Assembly: GCA_964035575.1 (NCBI GenBank)
Contig: OZ037839.1
Span: forward strand, 992,001-1,056,000
Length of the DNA: 64,000 nt
Direction of reading: 5' to 3'
Origin: Rhynchopus sp. YZ270_cl-10
Taxonomy: Eukaryota; Euglenozoa; Diplonemea; Diplonemida; Diplonemidae
Shown here piece by piece: positions 10,058 through 19,486 of the stretch. The first letter of the stretch is position 1. Each line of letters begins with the position of its first letter. The notes under the pieces were generated by a model. That model made no database searches, was not told where the DNA came from, and saw only the letters and a program-made list of their open reading frames with translations. The position numbers and the translations under genes are program-made.

Positions 10058-10104
10058 AAAACTTGGTTGTATTAGTGTAGACACCCGAGGATGAACTCCA
10101 CTAT
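10058..10104 (-). repeat. R1 short repeat with poly-A/T tail
   Basis: Read on the minus strand: TAGTGGAGTTCATCCTCGGG, TGTCTACACTAATACAACCA, AGTTTTC and then a long A-run. Other copies end in the same way at 31918, 49587, 50278 (opposite strand) and 50522. A fixed sequence that always meets an A-run suggests the 3' end of a retroposon (SINE or truncated LINE). Confidence 0.55.
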
Positions 10105-10120
10105 ACTTTTTTTTCTTCTT

Positions 10121-10342
10121 CTTCGACTTGATTTACGATATGGTTGTGTTTGCCTGAAGTACAGAAAGTGTCGTGGAGCACAGGGGGGAAAAGAGGGGGA
10201 AACAAGCGGGGAGCGGGATACGCAGACGCGCGACTTTTCACGAGGGTCTCGAGCATTTTGTCAAATACTACGTGTTTACTAAAAATGCTCGAGAGACTCG
10301 TTCCTCTTTGCTTGTTGCTCAAAAGACTATAAACGGGGGGGA
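10121..10342 (+). repeat. 222-bp repeat, copy 1 (identical to 16011-16232)
   Basis: From CTTCGACTTGATTTACG to CTATAAACGGGGGGGA, with no difference noticed from 16011-16232. It contains the hairpin CTCGAGCATTTT...AAAATGCTCGAG. Its last 68 bp also occur at 1846. The two identical copies, in direct orientation, bracket 5.7 kb that includes the DIRS-like element. Confidence 0.85.
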
Positions 10343-10423
10343 AAAAAGTAAAAGTTGTTTGTTGTTCGCTTCCACTCCGAACCCTTTTGCCATGAAGGGG
10401 ACGCAGCGCGACGTAAAGCTGTA

Positions 10424-12200
10424 TTAGAATACCCTATCACAATCGTTCACACACAGCAACACTACATCTTCCACAGCAGCCTTCTTCCCTCGGGTGAAAA
10501 CGTCGGCCTTTTGCTCTTCGGAAGGTACCCAGGAGCAGGAGATTTGGAGGTGACGAGCCTCTGCAGTCTCGAACAGGCTCTGCAGAATGCGGTTCGCACG
10601 GTACTTCGTCGAGTGACCGTTGACGATGCATTTCACCGCGGGAAGGTTGTCCACGAACAGGTGTAGCTTCACGTTGGACGTCAGGGATGCTGCCAAGGCC
10701 ACCGCCTGGTGTGCGGCGTACAGCTCCTTGTAGAAAATATGTTGAGGTGACCATGCACTGTTGAATATGCCTTGCGCTACTTTCATAAAGTCACCCTCGA
10801 CCAACGCTGCCCATTCGCGGGAGGACGCATCTGACCACGCTGTCACACGGGGCACATTCTGCTGTGGGTAAATCCAGTTGTTCACGTTCATCAGTGCGGT
10901 TCTCTCAATGGTTTCTGTTCGTGTCGACGGGCGAAGCGGTACGGGTATGTCCCAGTTGAGAATGTCGGTAGCAGTGAAAGCTGCAAGTTCAGCTATGAAG
11001 GAGAGAGAGGCGGCTAAAAAACAGAGGCGTCTGTTGGTAGTGTAACAATGCCACACAATGGATCCAAAAACTGTGAAGAACTCTCGTGGGGTGATCTGTG
11101 CCGTATGGAGCCTGTCGCATTCCTCCTTTTTTGAAAATTTTTCGAGCCATTTTGGATCTGATTTGTAGCGTTGATGTGTAAGGTCGAAAGCAAGCCCAAG
11201 GGTGGTGAACTTTTGTGTGGCAACCCCGTATACCTCCCCGTCCGCGTGCATGGTTGCATTCACGTAAGCGCATCGGTTCAGAAATTTCTTGTAGTTTGCT
11301 TCCACTCCCTCACGTGTTTGGGACAGTAAGATGAAGTTGTCGACCCATGTAACACCCTCCTCGTCAGGTAGAAGCGTGCGCGCAGTCCTCTGTGCCAAAC
11401 ATGGGGCGAACGACCAGCCCATGCATAAAACCTTTAACCACGCATGGACAAAATCGCCACGAGCATTCCCCACATTTATGCCGAAAAACGGCCGTATGTC
11501 GCTGTGGAGTGGGAACTGGTAAAACCAGCTTTGTCCGTCAGTGAGGATGGTCCATCTCTGTATCAGAATTCTGCTGATCACGTCAGTAATGAGTGGTAGT
11601 CGCATTTGGGGAGGTCGCACCATGAGGTCGTTGAGCTTTCTCCCATCCATGACGAATCTCAAACCCCCGGATGATTTTTTGACTGTGAAACCGTGCATCA
11701 CTACAGACTGGGGACCGGATGCCTTTTCTAGGACGTCGTATTTTTGCAGGTCTTCAAAATGGGAGCCCATGTGTCGTGATATGCGGTTTTTGAGACGTGG
11801 GTCGGCTGTAAGTTTGGAGAGGGCATCTTCTCTGAAGACTTTGCAGAAGACAGTTTTTGTGGAGATAATGTCTAACAAGTTGTATGGTTCTCCTGCTTCA
11901 CCCCTTAATTCGCCCCTTATGTCAATCTCTTTGAGCTTTTGGATGTCGATTCGGGTCATGCATATGGGAGCAATTCTGTCAGAGCCTGGGGATCGTGTCT
12001 TCGATGTGGGGTTTCTGATGGTACGGTCTCTGAAGTGGACAGCAATAGCTTCATCGTATAGCATTTGCAGAGGACCGAATTCTTCACCTTCAGGGGAAGA
12101 GGACGGGAGTTGTACATCTGGAACATCTTTGTTTATATCATGGATCGGTGGAGGGGTCAGGGCTGTGTCATAGTTGGAGAAAAGCGATGGGCCAAACTGT
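10424..12200 (-). CDS. RT-RNase H region of DIRS-like element 1
   Basis: The polymerase part shows the RT blocks GLRFVMDGRKLND, the LTDGQSWFYQFPL block and WSFAPCLAQ, followed by an RNase H with WSDASSREW, YKELYAAHQAV, LHLFVDNLPAVKC and EEQKADVFTRG. The frame stays open upstream to 13054, where it only shadows the recombinase in another frame. The RNase H type matches that of DIRS and other YR retroelements. Part of a fossil element; it copies element RNA into DNA. Confidence 0.75.
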
Positions 12201-12225
12201 TTTTGGGGAAAACATTTCTGGACGT

Positions 12226-12939
12226 TCAGTCGTCTAATTTTATGCGTAGGGCCTGTGACAGTGATGCTGTGTCCGCAACTCTCCTTATCCCCGCCGCCGG
12301 CAGGTATCGCAGCAACCCCTCTATGGTTTTGTGTCTGGACACCTTTTGTATTTCCTCCAACGGCATTCCTTCCTTCAGGAGCTGGTAGCACGCTCCTCGC
12401 CTCAACGAGTGCGGGGTGAGGGTGGGGTTCACTTTCTTTAGTGCGGTATTGATGTGTTGGAACGTCACGTCTTTGAAGATGAGTGTGTCTCGTGACCTCT
12501 TCGCCGTCTTGAGGAGCTTCTTTAGGGTGAGAAAGGAGGAGTGTTCGATGTTCAGACCTGTCTGTTGGCCGATACGGAAAGGATCGGATTTCGTGGTTAC
12601 CCAGTTCACGCTGGTGACTCCGTCCTCTCGGGTCACCACCTCCTCCGCACGCAGCCGCAGCACATCCGATGCCCTTGCCGCACCCAGCCAGCACATGCTG
12701 ATTGCCAGCTTCAGCACGGGGGAGGGAGTCTGGCGGAGTGTCTCCTCTACCTCCTCTGGGCATGCCGGTACTGCCTGCTGTTTCGGCTTCAACGCCCCCA
12801 ATCTCTTCAATGCCCCCCGGTAATCCTCCAACAGCATTGAGAATGCCATTTTGTGGTAGGCCATTCGTTGCAATGCGGAGACGATGTCGTAGGAGTACTG
12901 GAGGGCGCTGCTGTTGGCGATGCAGTCCATCTCTCGCAA
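12226..12939 (-). CDS. Tyrosine recombinase region of DIRS-like element 1
   Basis: Shows the YR signature in order: Arg in LGAARASDVLRL, HxxR in TPHSLRRGACYQ, His in VSRHKTIEGL and the Tyr of LLRYLPAAG. This enzyme joins a circular DNA intermediate to the target in DIRS-type elements. Related sequence continues upstream toward about 13200. It lies before the RT, whereas in canonical DIRS1 and Ngaro the recombinase comes last. Confidence 0.75.
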   Translation of the reverse strand: MREMDCIANSSALQYSYDIVSALQRMAYHKMAFSMLLEDYRGALKRLGALKPKQQAVPACPEEVEETLRQTPSPVLKLAISMCWLGAARASDVLRLRAEEVVTREDGVTSVNWVTTKSDPFRIGQQTGLNIEHSSFLTLKKLLKTAKRSRDTLIFKDVTFQHINTALKKVNPTLTPHSLRRGACYQLLKEGMPLEEIQKVSRHKTIEGLLRYLPAAGIRRVADTASLSQALRIKLDD

Positions 12940-13252
12940 GCGCTAGACCCACAGCACAATGGCCAGATCCATCTCCAGGGGGTTTCCGGTGCAGGCCTCC
13001 CACTTCTGCTTGAACTCCAGAAACCTCCGGAACAGGTACAACAGGTTCTGCCATCTGTCTCTCGAGAGGGATTTCTTCAGGGTGTCCTTCACGCAGGACA
13101 TCAGTGCGGCTCTTTGGGGTTGGGACAAAATTGGTTCGACTTTCAGTGGGCGGCCTCGTTTTTTCGGTTTGGGGTTCAAAAGGTTTGGAAAGAGTGTGTG
13201 TAGGGGGAAAAACAGAAAGAGGGGTGGTTTGAGTTGACTCGAGGGGGTGGAG

Positions 13253-14329
13253 TCAGTTCCCCCCCTTTCCCGCCTTATCGTTCTTGGGCCCCTCACGGTT
13301 TGCATCACGGTTGGAGTCGCGGTTGTATTCGCGGTTTGTGTCTCTCTGGCGGTCCCGGTCTTCTCTGTATCCACCCCTGTCTCGCGAGTCCCATCCTTTC
13401 CCCTTTTTGCCTCCGGAAGACTTTGAGGCGCGGTGGGCATCGTCGCGGGTTTTCCTCTTTTTGTCGAAAGCCTCTTTCCCCTTTGCCTTCATTTCTTCGA
13501 GGAGTCGCTTCATGATGTGTGGTTCAAATTTTTCGACCTTTTGCGCCTTCGCCTTCACCTCGTACTCGAATCTCACTTCCTTTCCGTAGACTCCCAGGTG
13601 AATGAGAGAAGTGAGCTCCACAACGGTGGTATGGAGAAGTTTAATAGTGGGTGGATGAGAGGTCTTGTCATCAGTCAGTGTGTCTATCGTCAAGAGTAGG
13701 CTGTCGATTTTCCGTGCTCGATCGATCTCGTAATCTGGGGCATCACTTAACTCTGCAGGTATCGTCGCCGTTTTAAAATGGGCGCGTACCGCATCCTTAA
13801 CCAGCAGTCTCATCTTCTTATCCTCCAACTTTGTCCATGTGCACACCACGTCGGCTGCAAAGTTTAGAGGGAGGGTTAGGTCGATTCGTTGTTCCAGAGC
13901 GTCTATCCTGGCTGACATCTCGTCCAGCTTGTACATGATTGCTTGGAAAGAGTGTTGCGAGGTGGTGTCTGTGTCTGTAACGGCGTTGTTTCCTGCATTG
14001 GTCTCCTCCTCGGACGATGCGTCGTCAGGGTCAATTTCCTGTGTGGGTGGGGTGGGGGTGACGTGTTTCTTCCAACAACACTCCGGGCATCGGAATGTGT
14101 CGGCGGTGAAGTTATCTAACACCACCTGCCTGATATGTGCCGGTACGCACTTCTTCAGGCAGGTCACCGACGACGCCTTTCCACAATCGCGGCATCGTGC
14201 CCCCGCATGTTGCTGCGTGCAGGTGCCAAAGCTGCATCCTGGGACATCGTCTGCGCGGGGGTCGTCCGCCTCCACCGACAAAGGGATCGCGTCCCAGTCC
14301 ACCGCGTCAATGCCGGGGTAGTCGGACAT
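13253..14329 (-). CDS. Gag-like protein of DIRS-like element 1
   Basis: A 358-residue open frame upstream of the recombinase. Residues 32-85 have paired cysteines (CSFGTC, CRDC, CPECCW), a zinc-ribbon-like module. The middle is helical with a heptad-like stretch around FQAIMYKLDEMSARIDALEQ. The C-terminus is very rich in Arg, Asp and Asn (RDRQRDTNREYNRDSN), a likely RNA-binding tail. Position and composition suggest a gag-type RNA packaging protein; no capsid family was recognised. Confidence 0.55.
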   Translation of the reverse strand: MSDYPGIDAVDWDAIPLSVEADDPRADDVPGCSFGTCTQQHAGARCRDCGKASSVTCLKKCVPAHIRQVVLDNFTADTFRCPECCWKKHVTPTPPTQEIDPDDASSEEETNAGNNAVTDTDTTSQHSFQAIMYKLDEMSARIDALEQRIDLTLPLNFAADVVCTWTKLEDKKMRLLVKDAVRAHFKTATIPAELSDAPDYEIDRARKIDSLLLTIDTLTDDKTSHPPTIKLLHTTVVELTSLIHLGVYGKEVRFEYEVKAKAQKVEKFEPHIMKRLLEEMKAKGKEAFDKKRKTRDDAHRASKSSGGKKGKGWDSRDRGGYREDRDRQRDTNREYNRDSNRDANREGPKNDKAGKGGN

Positions 14330-14487
14330 TAGGAGGTAGGATAGGTGCGAGGTTAGATTTTTTTTTTTTTTTTTTTTTTTGTTGATAGGTTTCGTTCAAT
14401 CTTCGATTCTAGCTCTCAGGCCGGTATTTTTGTTGATAATAGGTTTCGTTCAAGGCTCGACGGTCGGATTCGTTGATAGCAGTGGTC

Positions 14488-15290
14488 GCGCTAATTATGG
14501 GAAAAAATGGGGAAAAAATGGATTTCGGGTACGGAAAAACGTTCCTTGAAAAGGTTAGCTGGGGAGGCCCGGAAACCCCGTTTTGTGGCATTTCCGGGCC
14601 AATCCCGGCTTGTGGTGGGGTATATACGGAAAAATGGACAAAATTTTAGTGACTTAAATTTTCGCAAAATATGAACCCATACTCGTAAACAAGGGTCATT
14701 TTCAGGAAAATTCGGAAAATTCCGAGATTTGGAAGCAATATTTCTCCTGAAAATCAGTGGGTTTTCAGCCCGAAAACATACCGCGATTGGAATTTCCGGA
14801 ATCCGTCCGCGCTGTGGTGGGGTCACTTTGCCGAAATGGCCAATTTTTTGGTTTTGGTCAAAATCCATGTGGGTAAAGAGGGCCAATGTAAATCCCACAA
14901 CCAGATTTTCTCTCCCTGATCCTGACGTCTTGCAACATGAAAATGCGCGAAAACACCGGCATTTGCATTTCCGGAATTCGTCCGTTCTGTGGTGGGGTCA
15001 ATTTGCCGAAATGGACAAGTTCTTGGTTTTGGTCAAAACCCGTCAGTGTAAGGTAAAGGGGGCAAGTGTTTGCCTGTAGAAACTGGAAGGGAACAGGCAG
15101 CGCCGCAGGCGCACGGTAACCAACTTTTTTCTTTTTTTCCTTTTCTTTTTTCTCCTCTTTCTTTTGACTTTCCGAGCCAATTGCGTTCCACGGCGGGGTC
15201 ACATGTATATGCAAGTCCACTATGTGGTGGTCTTACTCAACAATATTAGAACTTCTGGTTTCTTAATGAAATCCCCGTACTGCAAAAAAA
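14488..15290 (-). repeat. Dispersed repeat F2, copy 2
   Basis: Inverted and diverged copy of 8090-8900; see that entry. Near 15100 it also carries the F1-type palindrome GCGCCGCAGGCGCACGGTA, as the other copy does near 8235. Confidence 0.65.
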
Positions 15291-15534
15291 AAACGTTCCT
15301 ACCAAAACCCCCAAAAATCCCGGGATGAGGGATGGACTTTAGCGCGAGCTCTGGTTGATAGGTTCGTTTTTTTTTTTTTTTTTTTTTTTCTTCTTCTTCG
15401 ACCAGCGGATAAGTTAGCTTTTTTATTTTTCGCCAAATCCCGGTTTTTCCGGTTTTTTCCGGTTTTTCCCACCCACACAAAAATAATGATGAAAAGTCAC
15501 AAAAAAATGCCAGCGACCCCAAAATTCTACCAGG

Positions 15535-15665
15535 TCTAAACCCACCAGCTCTTTGAACGACTTTTTCTGACTTCCATAGCCAGTGTTTGTGCGGCACAAA
15601 GATCCGCCAGGGGGAGGTAACTGAGGCGTCGCTCTTCGCCAATAAACGCGTTAATATACTCCTCA
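15535..15665 (-). pseudogene. Coding-like relic, family unknown
   Basis: The minus strand reads CEEYINAFIGEERRLSYLPL, then ADLCAAQTLAMEVRKSRSKS, WWV and a TAG. An F1 repeat lies immediately beyond its 5' side (15690). The relic at 45703 has a comparable LLP..KAQTLLRK pattern and is also next to F1. It may be the last exon of a decayed gene or element ORF. Confidence 0.35.
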
Positions 15666-15689
15666 CAGCTGTGATATAAAATCGAACAT

Positions 15690-15790
15690 TTTCACAGCCA
15701 AACTATGGCATGGTAGGGCTACTGCTCATAAATTTTGGCTGCGCCACAGGCGCAGCCACGGTACGCTACTTTTTTATGATCGCCGATCCC
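15690..15790 (+). repeat. Repeat family F1, partial copy
   Basis: Contains CACAGCCAAACTATGGCATG, a variant palindrome GCGCCACAGGCGCAGCCACG and TACGCTACTTTTTTATGATC. A G-run of 19 bases follows near 15824. Confidence 0.55.
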
Positions 15791-16010
15791 TTATTCTTGC
15801 TCGATATGAGGAGGTTGGGCTGCTGGGGGGGGGGGGGGGGGGGGGGTGGGTGGGAACCGGACTTCCTTCAGGTCCGGTCCAGGTCTGGTCCAAAAAAAAT
15901 TTTTTTTCAAAAATCCCGAATCTCAATTTTTTTTTTTTTTTTTGAAAAAACCGGAAACCGGGAAAACCCGGTTTTCAAAACCGGAAAACCGGGTCAAACT
16001 TAACCCCTGT

Positions 16011-16232
16011 CTTCGACTTGATTTACGATATGGTTGTGTTTGCCTGAAGTACAGAAAGTGTCGTGGAGCACAGGGGGGAAAAGAGGGGGAAACAAGCGGG
16101 GAGCGGGATACGCAGACGCGCGACTTTTCACGAGGGTCTCGAGCATTTTGTCAAATACTACGTGTTTACTAAAAATGCTCGAGAGACTCGTTCCTCTTTG
16201 CTTGTTGCTCAAAAGACTATAAACGGGGGGGA
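16011..16232 (+). repeat. 222-bp repeat, copy 2
   Basis: No difference noticed from 10121-10342. It ends 4 bp before the region of the polyadenylation signal of the small minus-strand gene that follows. Confidence 0.85.
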
Positions 16233-16324
16233 ATATCTATCTTTATTGAAATAAAAGAGGGGGTGGTGTGCTTTTTGTTTCAGTGATGATTGGGAGCATT
16301 GGGTGGGCGTCTGCGCCCGCATCT

Positions 16325-16537
16325 TCAGGACGAAGGGAAATTGAAAGAAGGACACAGCAGTGCATACTGCGACCCCACCACTGCCGCCCCTGCCGCCGCC
16401 CTGCAGTTGTAAGAACAGTACTCCCTACTCACAGTCTCCTTCTTGACAGCAAAGACAAGTCTGCTCTGCCGTAGCTTTGGCACAACTTTTTGGGTTTTAG
16501 CGCCAGGCTTTTTAGCACCAGCTTTGATAGCAGCCAT
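16325..16537 (-). CDS. Small basic protein, unknown
   Basis: The ATG at 16537 opens a 70-codon frame. The first 35 residues (MAAIKAGAKKPGAKTQKVVP, KLRQSRLVFAVKKET) are Lys/Ala-rich and look genuine. After codon 35 lies a perfect 5' splice motif, ACT|GTGAGT (16432-16427), and TTCTTACAACTGCAG follows about 30 bases later, so the rest may be spliced rather than read through. A polyadenylation signal AATAAA lies on the same strand near 16245. The gene is divergent from the Ubl-LRR gene, with 212 bp between their start codons. The composition resembles a short ribosomal or nucleic-acid-binding protein, but I do not recognise it. Confidence 0.45.
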   Translation of the reverse strand: MAAIKAGAKKPGAKTQKVVPKLRQSRLVFAVKKETVSREYCSYNCRAAAGAAVVGSQYALLCPSFNFPSS

Positions 16538-16659
16538 GTTAAGCTTCTCAGCTGTGTTGTTTGGTAGAGGTAGCCAAGGGGTATCTGCTTTTTTCATTGT
16601 ATGCGCTACACAGTGATTACAGTGCCGCAGTTGGAACATGTAATAGAAAGTGCATTTTT

Positions 16660-16700
16660 CTGTTGGTTCACTTTTCCCCCCCCTCCCCCAAAGTTAGCAT
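16660..16700 (+). promoter_or_regulatory. Polypyrimidine tract plus AG upstream of the Ubl-LRR start
   Basis: TTCACTTTTCCCCCCCCTCC followed by CCCAAAGTTAG, about 55 bp before the ATG. It looks like a 3' splice acceptor, either of a 5' UTR intron or for trans-splicing. The Ubl-WD40 gene has a similar arrangement. No spliced leader was recognised in the window. Confidence 0.4.
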
Positions 16701-16749
16701 TAGGCCTGGATACAACCCACCCGCAGAGATACATCAAGAGACACATAAA

Positions 16750-18126
16750 ATGGAGCTGACTATTCAGGGATTGGGGAAGGACTTCGTGATTGAGGTGGGT
16801 GAGAACGACACAACGGAGACCATGCGGGAGAAGGTGGCGACTGCAACAGGGTTGTGCGAAGACAGCTTCCGCATGGGCTTCGGAGGGAAGGAGGAAGGAG
16901 AGGACATCACAGAACTGAGTGCTGGAGACACAGTCGTGTTGACGAAGTCGACGAAGTACGAAGCCATATCAGCTCTTCATGCATTGGGTGAGACAAACAT
17001 CACAGCAGAAAGGTTGCAGCAGGTGGAGGATCCGAAGGTGGCCAGCTTGCTTCTTCAGGCAGAAGTTGCGACTGAGATTCCATACGGCTTCTTCTCACGT
17101 AGTGACGTAACGCGCATTGGTTTCAGTTGCGTACCCAATGTGGATGACAACTGTGGCATCACACTGCACCTGCCTGCATTACCCTGCGTCACCACGATTG
17201 ATGAAAGGTTTCTCTCCAACTGCACAACGTTGTCGAAAGTGGACTTCACCGGCCTGCAATCAGTCACCACGATTGGTGACAATTTTCTCTCCTACTGCAC
17301 AACGTTGTCGAAAGTGGACTTCACCGGCCTGCAAGCAGTCACCACGATTGGTGGCGGGTTTCTCTCCAACTGCACATCGTTGTCGAAAGTGGACTTCACC
17401 GGCCTGCAAGCAGTCACCACGATTGGTGGCGGGTTTCTCTCCAACTGCACATCGTTGTCGAAATTGGACTTCACCGGCCTACAAGCAGTCACCACGATTG
17501 GTTACAGTTTTCTCTCAGAGTGCACAACGTTGTCGGAAGTGGACTTCACCGGCCTGCAAGCAGTCACCACGATTGGTCACGGGTTTCTCTCCTCCTGCAC
17601 ATCGTTGTCGAAATTGGACTTCACCGGACTACAAGCAGTCACCACGATTGGTGACAGTTTTCTCTCAGAGTGCACAACGTTGTCGGAAGTGGACTTCACC
17701 GGCCTGCAAGCAGTCACCACGATTGGTCACGGGTTTCTCTCCTCCTGCACATCGTTGTCGAAATTGGACTTCACCGGACTACAAGCAGTCACCACGATTG
17801 GTGACAGTTTTCTCTACAACTGCACAACGTTGTCGGAAGTGGACTTCACCGGCCTGCAAGCAGTCACCACGATTGGTGACAATTTTCTCTCCTACTGCAC
17901 AACGTTGTCGGAAGTGGACTTCACCGGCCTACAAGCAGTCACCACGATTGGTGACAGTTTTCTCTCAGACTGCACAACGTTGTCGGAAGTGGACTTCACC
18001 GGCCTGCAAGCAGTCACCACGATTGGTGATTATTTTCTCTCCTACTGCAAAATGTTGTCGAAAGTCGACGGAATGGACAAGTGTAGCAACGTTGTACACA
18101 GCAGACTAGGTGACGTTGGTTTTTAG
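16750..18126 (+). CDS. Ubl-LRR protein (ubiquitin-like domain plus BspA-type LRR_5)
   Basis: The 458-residue protein starts at MELTIQGLGKDFVIEV. Residues 1-73 fit a ubiquitin-like beta-grasp: strand one aligns with the MQIFVKTLTGKTITLEV of ubiquitin, and the unit ends GDTVVLTK, without a Gly-Gly tail. A linker (about 74-125, with DPKVASLLLQAEVAT) leads to about 13-14 LRR_5 repeats of 23 residues, typically FLS-x-CT-T-LSEVDFTGLQAVTTIGD. The repeats form a 69-bp DNA tandem (about 17190-18060) that is almost uniform, so they have spread recently. LRR_5 proteins usually act in binding or adhesion, but no signal peptide precedes this Ubl, so a cytosolic scaffold or ubiquitin-pathway role is more likely. 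The frame is intact. Upstream in-frame codons (16561-16749) are ignored because the Ubl begins exactly at this ATG. Confidence 0.8.
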   Translation: MELTIQGLGKDFVIEVGENDTTETMREKVATATGLCEDSFRMGFGGKEEGEDITELSAGDTVVLTKSTKYEAISALHALGETNITAERLQQVEDPKVASLLLQAEVATEIPYGFFSRSDVTRIGFSCVPNVDDNCGITLHLPALPCVTTIDERFLSNCTTLSKVDFTGLQSVTTIGDNFLSYCTTLSKVDFTGLQAVTTIGGGFLSNCTSLSKVDFTGLQAVTTIGGGFLSNCTSLSKLDFTGLQAVTTIGYSFLSECTTLSEVDFTGLQAVTTIGHGFLSSCTSLSKLDFTGLQAVTTIGDSFLSECTTLSEVDFTGLQAVTTIGHGFLSSCTSLSKLDFTGLQAVTTIGDSFLYNCTTLSEVDFTGLQAVTTIGDNFLSYCTTLSEVDFTGLQAVTTIGDSFLSDCTTLSEVDFTGLQAVTTIGDYFLSYCKMLSKVDGMDKCSNVVHSRLGDVGF

Positions 18127-18524
18127 GGGCAGTAAAGAAAGCGGGAGTGGGAATTGGGGTGTTAGGATTATTCTGTGTGTTTGGGCGGGTGGAGTAGTGT
18201 TTTGTTGAGTGAGCAAGAAATCATCCCCACTGTACCACCCACCTTCATTGGACACTTCTTTGGGGTCGGATCAAGGGCACAGTTCCTCTTGTGCTCTCTG
18301 TGTGTCCTTCACTTCACTTCACATTCCGCTTGCATGCTTCACACCATTCCACTTTGCTATTTCCATATTTTTCACTCCATCCCACACAAAACATCCATTT
18401 CTTTTACCCCTCCGCCAGGTTACACATATGTTCCGCACTTTCGACAGTGTTCTTTCACTTGCCAACACTTCCTTGAGGATACACGAGGGCCTTACCTGTG
18501 TGCGCAGCTAGGTATAATCATCTC
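18127..18524. other. 3' flank of the Ubl-LRR gene
   Basis: T- and C-rich sequence with no further gene recognised; probably 3' UTR and spacer. Confidence 0.35.
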
Positions 18525-18596
18525 TGAGGCTGTGCTATACTGCAGGGTCCTAGGTATAGGGAACGGAAAAGGTGCGGCACCTTTTCCGTTAAATTT

Positions 18597-18632
<36 letters not shown>

Positions 18633-18975
18633 GGGGATTTTTTTTTTGGGTCCCCCCAAAGAAAAAAATCCCAGTAACGGGGGTCCCTCCTACACTCAGC
18701 TCACAACAGAATTTTTTGCTACCCAAAATCTCAATTTCCCATACAAAAATGCTCGCATTCAGAAGGAAAGCGCTCGCGAAACCCGAGGGGGCTCAAGGGC
18801 ACACCGTGGGAGAACTCGACTCAATTGTCAAACGCCGAAGGAAAAGGAAGCATGCAGCGAAGCGAAAGCAAAAAAGTAGCGTACCGTGCGCCTGCGGCGC
18901 AGGATTGCAACTCACCCTTTCCCATGACATAGTTTGTCAGTAAAAATGTGCAATTTTAAGTGATTTTATTGACGT
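18525..18975 (-). repeat. Repeat family F1, long copy, inverted
   Basis: The inverse of 4680-5000, with GGGTCCTAGGTATAG, a long T-run, AATTTTTTGCTACCCAAAAT, AAATGCTCGCATTCAGAAGG and the palindrome TACCGTGCGCCTGCGGCGCA near 18884. Contains the extra hairpin GAACGGAAAAGGTGCGGCAC/CTTTTCCGTT near 18560. Confidence 0.6.
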
Positions 18976-19059
18976 GCAATTATAGACTCTTCACAAAATC
19001 CTTCTACAGGCGTGCAATTTGAAATCCACAATTTAACGGCCAGGGTAGAATTAAGTACC

Positions 19060-19222
19060 ATGCGTGTAATTATAGATCCTGTTACAAATGCACGTAAAAT
19101 GTGGCCGTTTAATTAATGATCTATAATTACACGCCTCCCAAATGCGTGTAATTATTTTTCTGTACAAAATGGGTGGGAAATGTGTGCGTTTAATTAAGTA
19201 TTTATAATTACACGCCTCCCTC
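19060..19222. mobile_element. Two tandem ~80-bp hairpin MITEs
   Basis: Both units start GCGTGTAATTAT and end ATAATTACACGCCTCCC, so each is its own inverted repeat. They share GTTTAATTAA near the right arm. They lie head to tail (about 19060-19140 and 19143-19222) with a 4-bp AAAT spacer. Confidence 0.6.
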
Positions 19223-19486
19223 AGACAACACATTTTTTTGAGTGCAGACCCTAAGTTCCCCAAGCGGGTCCTTAGGCGAGTGCACAACTGAGACTGAGGC
19301 ATCTCTGCGTGCGATGATCCCGTAAATATACTGGAAGTGTGAACCTCAGAACGAACAGAAATGCCCCCCAGAAGAAGACCACGTCGTTGACTTCCTGACC
19401 AGCATGCGGTCTGATGGGATGAAGGGCCGTGGACTATCTGGAGTCTTCTTACCTCCACCCTCCACTTCAACTCCACCAGCACTACA

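Larger units (their letters stand above)
10346..14370 (-). mobile_element. DIRS-like tyrosine-recombinase retroelement 1 (fossil)
   Basis: A minus-strand retroelement with parts in the order gag-like, tyrosine recombinase (YR), reverse transcriptase (RT), RNase H. No LTR, integrase or aspartic protease was seen, which fits DIRS-like elements rather than Gypsy or Copia. A 33-bp direct repeat (AAAAGTTGTTTGTTGTTCGC within it) occurs at about 9915 and 10348, so the left end may extend to 9.9 kb. The right end is put at the A/T run near 14360. Termini are not certain. It appears lightly broken, about one or two breaks, so relatively young. Confidence 0.7.

Noticed and set aside
10346-14370. Gypsy- or Copia-type LTR retrotransposon
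   Set aside because: No LTR pair, integrase or aspartic protease; a tyrosine recombinase is present instead.
8090-15290. One giant 7-kb palindrome formed by the two F2 copies
   Set aside because: The copies are diverged and the sequence between them is not symmetric, so they are independent insertions of a dispersed repeat.
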